A stretch of 18,283 nucleotides of DNA, from contig CAZOIK010000140.1 of the NCBI GenBank assembly GCA_964579765.1, positions 1 through 18,283 of the forward strand. Direction: 5' to 3'. Below the pieces are notes generated by a model. That model was given only the letters and a program-made list of their open reading frames with translations. It was not told the DNA's origin and did not search any database. The stretch comes from DATNBT01 sp964579765 (GTDB lineage: Bacteria > Acidobacteriota > Vicinamibacteria > Vicinamibacterales > CAVVIG01). A program made the position numbers and the translations under genes. Numbering within the stretch: the stretch's first letter is position 1; each line of letters opens with the position of its first letter. Below, piece after piece: positions 14,736 through 18,283 of the stretch.

Positions 14736-16595
14736 CTACTTGCCGTCAACCGAGAACGCGAGCAGGACGTTGCCCGGCTGGCCGCCCGCCGTGTGATACC
14801 CGGAGTTGAAGAAGACCATCCCGCCGCCAATCGCGGGCCCGGGACCGTCGATCGACCCGCCGCGGGCGTCAACGCCGTTGACGGTCTCGTACGGCCGCTC
14901 GGTGTCGTAGTCCCACACGACCTTGCCGTCCACCGTCGAATACGCGCGCATGTGGCCGTCCACCGACCCCGAGAACGCGATGCCGGGAAACGCCGACACG
15001 GCCGCCGACTGCGCCGGGCTGCAGCGTGCGCGCGTCCCGCACGCGAAGGGCGGCGTGAACCAGACTTTCTCGCCCGTCTCGAGCTTCAGCGCGTACATGC
15101 CGCCGCCGCGCTTCGTGTCGGCGTCGGTGAACTGCGAGTACGTGAGCATGATGCGGCCGATGTCCGAATTCGCGACGTAGACGTTCTGGCCGTCCGTCGC
15201 CGATCCCCACTGCACGCCGCCCATCGTCCCGCCCAGCCCGACGCGCGTCTGCCACAGAATCGCGCCGTCGTTGTCCGGGTCGAGCGCGTGGACGATGCCG
15301 GATTTCTGCCCGGCAATCAGGGCGCGCTTGCCGTTCGGCAGGTCGACGAGGATCGGCGACGCGCCGAAGTCGAAGTCGGGGCCGTTGACGCTCGGGCAGT
15401 TCGTCTTGTCCGGCAGCCGGCACGCCGAGACGTACGCGTCGTTCTTCGTCATCTGACGGTGCCAGAGCATCCGGCCGGTATCGAGATCGAACGCCATGAA
15501 CGCGTCGCTCGTGTCGGTGGCGGGCTCGCTGTAGTTGTCGCCCGTCGTGATGTAGAGCGCGTTGCGCCGCGGATCGATCGCCGGGCTCGCCCACACGGGC
15601 GCGCCCGACGGCCCCCACAACTGCGTGCCGACCTTGTTCTTCGTCGTCGGCTTCGGCGCCTCGGGAATCGTGTAGCTTTTCCAGATCTGTTTGCCCGTCG
15701 CCGCGTCGAGCGCGACGACGCTGCCGCGGAAGTGGCAGCACTCGTAGGTCGGAATCGACCCGGTGCCCTCTTCTCCCGACGCCACGGGGAAATACAGCCG
15801 CCCGTTGTAGAACGTCGGCGACCCGCTGATCCGCGTGACGGGGAACTCGTCGAGGCGCGTCTTCCAGATCACCGCGCCCGTGGCCGCGTCGAGCGCGTAC
15901 CCGTTGCCGCTTTGATCGCCGAAGAACGCCATCTCCCGGCCGCCGACGCGCTGCACGTTGACGGCCGAGCGGACACCCGCCGAGGCCTGGAAGAACCAGT
16001 GGATGCAGCCGCTCGCCGCGCTCAGCGCGTACACGCCGCCACCCGGGCTGCCGACGAACACGCGCCCGCCGGTGATCGTCGCCTGCGCGTTCGACTGCAG
16101 GTCGCCGGGAAAGCCGAACGCCCATTTCAACTTCAGCTTCGGCACGTCGGCCGGCGTGAGGCCGGCGCTCTTCGCGTCCTGGAAACGCGCGTTGGTGACG
16201 CCCGCGCCGCTCCAGCTGTTCCAGGTGGGACCGGAGGCCGGATCGAACGCCGCGGGACGGGCGCCCGAGGCTGCGCACATCGCTTTCGGCAGCGGCGAGA
16301 CATCGAGCGTGTTCCGCAGCTTCTTGCCCGTGATGGCTTCGGCAATCGCGCGCCGCTCGTCGACCGAGCGGCCGGTGGCCATCGAGATCATCGGGCCGGT
16401 TTCCATCGCCGCGAGCACGCGGTCGGCCGACATCGCCCGAAGCACGTCGAGGTCGGGCGCCCGGTTGGCGCCGGTCGTGTGGCACTGCGCGCACGCCTGA
16501 TCGAACAGCGCCTTGCCGTCGATGGCCGGCGGCTGCGCCTGCGCGCGGCCGGCGGCGGCCACGCACAGCAGCGCGAGCGGCAGGTGGAGTCGCAT
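14736..16595 (-). CDS. Secreted cytochrome c / PQQ beta-propeller dehydrogenase, PVA-dehydrogenase-like
   Basis: A 619-residue periplasmic quinoprotein candidate. The signal peptide MRLHLPLALLCVAAAGRAQAQ fixes the start at ATG 16595; an in-frame ATG at 16739 lies inside the upstream gene. A cytochrome c domain covers about residues 26-95, with haem motif CAQCH at 35-39 and candidate Met ligands M64, M69 and M72. From about 123 (WNSWSGAGVTNARFQ) a propeller carries repeated PQQ-type strands such as GYALDAATGAVIWKT, VVALDAATGKQIWKS and MYALKLETGEKVWFT. A vicinal Cys286-Cys287 pair (YECCHFRG) recalls the adjacent cysteines that sit over PQQ in quinoprotein alcohol dehydrogenases. This N-terminal haem arrangement is seen in polyvinyl-alcohol dehydrogenases; the substrate here is unknown. 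It starts 20 bp after the membrane-protein gene, suggesting one operon with padR. Confidence 0.88.
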   Translation of the reverse strand: MRLHLPLALLCVAAAGRAQAQPPAIDGKALFDQACAQCHTTGANRAPDLDVLRAMSADRVLAAMETGPMISMATGRSVDERRAIAEAITGKKLRNTLDVSPLPKAMCAASGARPAAFDPASGPTWNSWSGAGVTNARFQDAKSAGLTPADVPKLKLKWAFGFPGDLQSNAQATITGGRVFVGSPGGGVYALSAASGCIHWFFQASAGVRSAVNVQRVGGREMAFFGDQSGNGYALDAATGAVIWKTRLDEFPVTRISGSPTFYNGRLYFPVASGEEGTGSIPTYECCHFRGSVVALDAATGKQIWKSYTIPEAPKPTTKNKVGTQLWGPSGAPVWASPAIDPRRNALYITTGDNYSEPATDTSDAFMAFDLDTGRMLWHRQMTKNDAYVSACRLPDKTNCPSVNGPDFDFGASPILVDLPNGKRALIAGQKSGIVHALDPDNDGAILWQTRVGLGGTMGGVQWGSATDGQNVYVANSDIGRIMLTYSQFTDADTKRGGGMYALKLETGEKVWFTPPFACGTRARCSPAQSAAVSAFPGIAFSGSVDGHMRAYSTVDGKVVWDYDTERPYETVNGVDARGGSIDGPGPAIGGGMVFFNSGYHTAGGQPGNVLLAFSVDGK

Positions 16596-16615
16596 ACGCG
16601 CTCGCGTGGCGGCGC

Positions 16616-17215
16616 TCACGCGGCCGACCGCGTCATCGCGACACGATTGCGGCGCTCGGCCAGCTGGTCGCGATACGCGCACAGCATGCCGCCGGCAATC
16701 ACGACGAGCATGCTCGACACCCGCGAACCGAACTCCCACAGGAACGCGCTGCCGTCAACGCCGGCCAGGGCGTCGGTGGCTGCCGCATAGATGGGCGACA
16801 CGTTCCGGAACACGAGCCAGATCGCGTACGCCGAGACCATGGCGGTCGAATACGGCCGATGCAGCTTCCCGATGAACCAGCCGTTCAGCGCCCACGCGAG
16901 GTAGGCGGCGCAGGGATAGAGCGACGCGGGCGCCACGGCGTCCCAGCGCGGGTGCACGATGTCGTGCATGCCCATGCGGATCACGACGAACGAGAACAGC
17001 CAGCCGGTCGCGATGGCGCGAACCGTCAGCCACTTGTGTTCCCAGATCGCCGACCACGAATAGGCGCAGATGGCGGCGACGACTTCCCGCCAGTACCAGA
17101 GCGTCGTCTGCCCGCGGCGGTACTCTTCCATGAGGTCGCCCGCGACCGCCGGGTCAAGGCAGAACCGGTCGAGCAGCCACGTCCCGACCACCGATGACGG
17201 TTGATGGGATGTCAC
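16616..17215 (-). CDS. Permease-prefix-like integral membrane protein, translationally coupled to padR
   Basis: A 199-residue membrane protein starting at GTG 17215, whose GTGA overlaps the padR stop by four bases; GGGAGGG lies five bases upstream, inside the end of padR. The N-terminus (WLLDRFCLDPAVAGDLMEEYRRG, about 13-35) resembles the prefix found before acidobacterial MacB/FtsX-like permeases encoded next to PadR genes. No MacPB or FtsX domain follows. Instead there are about four hydrophobic segments (near 62-80, 95-117, 123-147, 157-182) and a basic tail. It is therefore a stand-alone prefix-like protein, or a remnant of a permease gene that kept a new C-terminus. Function unknown; tight coupling suggests that its product is the target or partner of PadR control. 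Confidence 0.8.
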   Translation of the reverse strand: MTSHQPSSVVGTWLLDRFCLDPAVAGDLMEEYRRGQTTLWYWREVVAAICAYSWSAIWEHKWLTVRAIATGWLFSFVVIRMGMHDIVHPRWDAVAPASLYPCAAYLAWALNGWFIGKLHRPYSTAMVSAYAIWLVFRNVSPIYAAATDALAGVDGSAFLWEFGSRVSSMLVVIAGGMLCAYRDQLAERRNRVAMTRSAA

Positions 17216-17541
17216 GCCAACCCTCCCTTCGGAACCGCGAGGTTGCGCCACAGGGTCGTCAGCATACGCTGGGCTTCGGTCACTTCGCGCATGCCTTTGG
17301 CCGTGACGTGAAAATATTTTTTCGCGCGGCCGCCCCGCTCGGGCGACGGATCGCCCACCGACGACGAGACGTACCCCTTCCGCTCGAGCCGATCGAGCGC
17401 CGCATACACGCTGCCGATGGAGATCGTGCAGCCCGTCTCGGCAATTTCCTTGGAGATCGGCACCCCGTACGCGTCGTGCCCGACGCGCAGCAACGCCAGC
17501 AGTACCATCAGTTCCAGCTTCCCGATCTGTTCTTTTGGCAT
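17212..17541 (-). CDS. PadR-family transcriptional regulator
   Basis: A 109-residue winged-helix repressor of the short PadR type. The start is ATG 17541, giving MPKEQIGKLELMVLLALLR, the normal family N-terminus. The frame extends to 17634, but that stretch has no family similarity. The winged helix covers about residues 8-85: GHDAYGVPISKEI (21-33), ISIGSVYAALDRLERKGYVSS (40-60) and the wing RGGRAKKYFHVTAKG (69-83). A short C-terminal helix serves dimerisation. PadR proteins usually repress the genes they are transcribed with. This one heads the minus-strand set and overlaps the membrane-protein gene. The ribosome binding site upstream of ATG 17541 is poor. Confidence 0.93.
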   Translation of the reverse strand: MPKEQIGKLELMVLLALLRVGHDAYGVPISKEIAETGCTISIGSVYAALDRLERKGYVSSSVGDPSPERGGRAKKYFHVTAKGMREVTEAQRMLTTLWRNLAVPKGGLA

Positions 17542-17554
17542 GGTCGTGGTCCGG

Positions 17555-17564
17555 ATGATATATC
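17555..17564 (-). promoter_or_regulatory. Candidate padR promoter/operator region (GATATATC)
   Basis: An AT-rich pocket in a GC-rich region contains the perfect 8-bp palindrome GATATATC (17557-17564). On the minus strand it overlaps possible -10 hexamers TATATC and TATCAT, close to the padR start. PadR regulators often bind AT-rich dyads over their own promoters. No good -35 was found, so the call is tentative. Confidence 0.3.
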
Positions 17565-17596
17565 GGAACTCTCGTTGTGCAGCCGATGAACAACGG

Positions 17597-17624
17597 TTGC
17601 ATCGCCGCGGGTGATCGCTATAAT
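17597..17624 (+). promoter_or_regulatory. Candidate promoter of the secreted 171-residue protein gene
   Basis: TTGCAT at 17597-17602 and a perfect TATAAT at 17619-17624 are separated by 16 bp. The predicted start is near 17631, about 30 bases before ATG 17661. An ACTTAAGT palindrome (17633-17640) lies just after the predicted start and could be an operator. Confidence 0.6.
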
Positions 17625-17660
17625 TTCGACTCACTTAAGTAAATCAGGGAGCAGCCTCAC

Positions 17661-18176
17661 ATGCAACCAGGCTCTTTCACGCTGACCGTCATCGCCGCCG
17701 CCATCGCCCTGGCCGGGCCGGCCGCCGCGCAGCCGTCCAACGCCAAGGCCGACCTCATCGTCGGCACCTGGACGCTCAACCGCGCCCTGTCGAAGTTCGA
17801 ACCGGGACCGCCGCCCGAAAAGCGCGTCATCACCTTCACGATGGTCGGCGACGCGCTCAAGGAGTCGATGGAGACCACGCGCACGTTCCGGAATGAGTTC
17901 CAGGCCGGCGGGCTCGGCGGCACGGAGACGAGCGAGTACACTGCTCCCTTCGACGGCACCTTCGTGCCGATCTCGAACTCGGGCCTCACGTTCGTCGCGC
18001 TGAAGCGCGTGGACGGACGTACGATCGAGCGGACCGGCCGCGTCGGTCCCGAAGTCGTCGAGACGTCCACGCGCGAGGTCTCGGCCGACGGCAAGCGCCT
18101 GACGATTACGACGCAAGGCAGCTACGCCGGCATGGACTACGCCAGCGTGCAGGTGTTCGACCGCGCGAAGCGATAG
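17661..18176 (+). CDS. Secreted small beta-rich protein, function unknown
   Basis: A 171-residue exported protein. Signal peptide: MQPGSFTLTVIAAAIALAGPAAAQ. The mature part opens with DLIVGTWTLNRALSKFEPGPPP, which resembles the opening of acidobacterial lipocalin-like or DUF-type secreted proteins (GTWKLN...SKF). Alternating polar and hydrophobic stretches suggest a small beta-barrel or sandwich. No catalytic motif or cysteine is visible. ATG 17661 has AGGGAG upstream and a good promoter candidate. It is divergent from padR, so PadR may also control it. The next gene starts 22 bp downstream, also with a signal peptide. Confidence 0.75.
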   Translation: MQPGSFTLTVIAAAIALAGPAAAQPSNAKADLIVGTWTLNRALSKFEPGPPPEKRVITFTMVGDALKESMETTRTFRNEFQAGGLGGTETSEYTAPFDGTFVPISNSGLTFVALKRVDGRTIERTGRVGPEVVETSTREVSADGKRLTITTQGSYAGMDYASVQVFDRAKR

Positions 18177-18198
18177 GCACATTCGCGAGAGGAGCAGC

Positions 18199-18283
18199 AT
18201 GATTCGCCATCACATCCCGTTCTCTCTGTGTCTCCTCGGCGCGGCGCTCCTCGTGCCGCTGCCCGCGTCCGCGCAGCAGCGTG
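18199..18283 (+). CDS. N-terminus of a secreted protein (cut by right edge)
   Basis: From ATG 18199 the frame reads MIRHHIPFSLCLLGAALLVPLPASAQQR and then leaves the window. This is a typical signal peptide ending in ASAQ. AGAGGAGC lies just upstream. The gene starts 22 bp after the preceding secreted-protein gene, suggesting co-transcription. Only 28 codons are visible, so the product cannot be named. Confidence 0.7.
   Translation, partial: MIRHHIPFSLCLLGAALLVPLPASAQQR

Noticed and set aside
12525..14796. Plus-strand frames 12525-13592 and 13126-14796
   Set aside because: Antisense to the flavoprotein and hydrolase genes, both of which have complete family motifs.
14793..16790. Plus-strand 665-codon frame opposite the PQQ protein
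   Set aside because: Shadow of a well-supported gene with haem and propeller motifs; no recognisable domain of its own.

Overview
The window is a GC-rich bacterial chromosomal segment. Four things suggest Acidobacteriota, probably class Vicinamibacteria: the Oar-type TonB-dependent receptor with a carboxypeptidase-regulatory-like N-terminus, the PadR gene coupled to a permease-prefix-like membrane protein, a Crp/Fnr protein of a type I associate with that phylum, and intergenic palindromes that read as VRLKADTT or VGQA when translated. This placement is inference. No tRNA, rRNA, CRISPR array or insertion sequence was found. High GC produces very long antisense ORFs (over 600 codons), which were discarded because the opposite frames encode recognisable families.

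Layout. (1) 1-6414, minus: most of a giant cyclic beta-1,2-glucan synthase (NdvB/ChvB type), cut by the left edge, so its C-terminal GH94 catalytic part is missing. (2) 6526-9184: a small regulatory island. It holds two small membrane-protein genes placed head to head (minus 6526-6819 and plus 6915-7061), a Crp/Fnr-family regulator (7242-7913) and a stand-alone sigma-54-type AAA+ activator with an unusual C-terminus (8006-9184). Three 16-bp dyads of the form TGTCC-N6-GGACA lie in the three intergenic gaps of this island and nowhere else that I noticed. They are my best candidate for an undescribed local regulon, with the Crp/Fnr protein as the likely binder. (3) 9249-12338, minus: a TonB-dependent receptor with its own terminator and a candidate promoter. 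(4) 12528-17541, minus: a compact set that may be one operon, in transcription order PadR repressor, 199-aa membrane protein (overlapping GTGA start/stop), secreted cytochrome c/PQQ beta-propeller protein, HSL-family alpha/beta hydrolase and an acyl-CoA dehydrogenase-fold flavoprotein. Palindromic repeats sit at the 3' ends of the PQQ and hydrolase genes. (5) 17661-18283, plus: a secreted small protein, divergent from padR, then the first 28 codons of another secreted protein.

How the genes may work together. The Crp/Fnr protein probably controls itself, the sigma-54-type activator and the small membrane proteins next to the glucan synthase, suggesting an envelope or osmotic-stress circuit. 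The right half looks like a PadR-controlled periplasmic oxidation and ester-hydrolysis module beside an outer-membrane transporter. Its substrate cannot be read from sequence.
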